Shown: piece by piece, positions 63,783-64,000 of the stretch | Layout: each line of letters begins with the position of its first letter | How positions within the stretch are numbered: position 1 is the stretch's first letter | Source: Cyanoderma ruficeps | Taxonomy: Eukaryota > Chordata > Aves > Passeriformes > Timaliidae | Assembly: GCA_008694505.1 (NCBI GenBank) | Contig: VZDJ01000623.1 | Coordinates: 7,532,194-7,596,193, forward strand | Direction of reading: 5' to 3' | Length of the DNA stretch: 64,000 bases | Made by a program: the position numbers and the translations under genes | Notes under the pieces: generated by a model | The model's input: only the letters and a program-made list of their open reading frames with translations | Databases searched by the model: none | What the model was told of the DNA's origin: nothing

Positions 63783-64000
63783 CCTGGAGAGTAATTTTTT
63801 TACAGGAGTGTGTAGTGATAGGACAAAGAGTAAAAATTTTAAACTGAAAGAAGGTAGGTTTAGATTAGAAATTAGGAAGAAGTGACTTATTGTGAAGGTA
63901 GTGAGGTGCTGGAACAGGTTGCCCAGAGAAGCTGCAGGTGCTCCATCCCTGGAAGTGTTCAATGCAAGGTTGGGTGGGGCTCAGAGGAACCTGGTCTAGT
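63783..64000 (+). mobile_element. CR1 LINE fragment, cut by the window end
   Basis: Sense CR1 sequence: GTGTAGTGATAGGACAAAGA, AGGTTTAGATTAGAAATTAG, GGAACAGGTTGCCCAGAGAA and GGAACCTGGTCTAGT at the last base. These follow the CR1 3' region in order, just before the terminal octamer repeats, which must lie outside the window. It is in the same orientation as MAGI2. Confidence 0.93.

Noticed and set aside
1..64000. CRISPR arrays, bacterial operons, viral genomes or rRNA genes
   Set aside because: No spaced identical repeats, ribosome binding sites, gene clusters or rRNA sequence were seen; the only regular tandem array is the promoter minisatellite with no unique spacers.

Overview
The window looks like bird nuclear DNA, most likely from a passerine. 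It is AT-rich, gene-poor vertebrate sequence. It carries several CR1 LINE copies with the avian 3' end (CAGAATCACAGAAT antisense, ATTCTGTGATTCTGTGA sense), LTR copies, and one short element joining a CR1-like tail to an antisense tRNA-Ile-like head. That last structure matches the passerine SINE TguSINE1 as I recall it. There is no sign of bacterial or organelle sequence: no operons, ribosome binding sites or dense ORFs.

Only one protein-coding exon can be supported: the first coding exon of MAGI2 (plus strand, 48219-48519). It encodes the N-terminal PDZ domain and ends at a clean splice donor. It lies inside a CpG island (about 47100-49000) that is the presumed promoter and 5' UTR. The island holds a 37-bp GC-rich minisatellite (about nine copies, six with an intact GGGCGG box), a pyrimidine tract that is G-quadruplex-prone on the other strand, and a four-codon upstream ORF in a strong Kozak context.

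Layout: 1-47100 is intergenic sequence 5' of MAGI2. It contains CR1 pieces (1618-1690, 5870-7086, 22735-24050, 31617-31900, 35168-36575, 39256-39450), a tRNA/CR1 SINE-like element (36618-36742), two LTR loci (2356-3206, and 6448-6778 nested in a CR1), an isolated CpG-rich patch (29190-29700), and simple repeats. 47100-49000 is the MAGI2 CpG island and exon 1. From 48520 to the end is MAGI2 intron 1, with an antisense CR1 (55634-56310), a sense CR1 cut by the window end (63783-64000), a long G/T-rich tract (51509-51652) and microsatellites.

Nearly all open frames are chance ORFs in noncoding DNA, frames through CR1 remnants, or stop-free frames through the GC-rich island. I see no new multi-gene system. 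The points most worth checking are the promoter minisatellite with its upstream ORF, the two LTR loci, and the isolated CpG patch. The names MAGI2, CR1 and TguSINE1 come from recognition by eye, not from a search.
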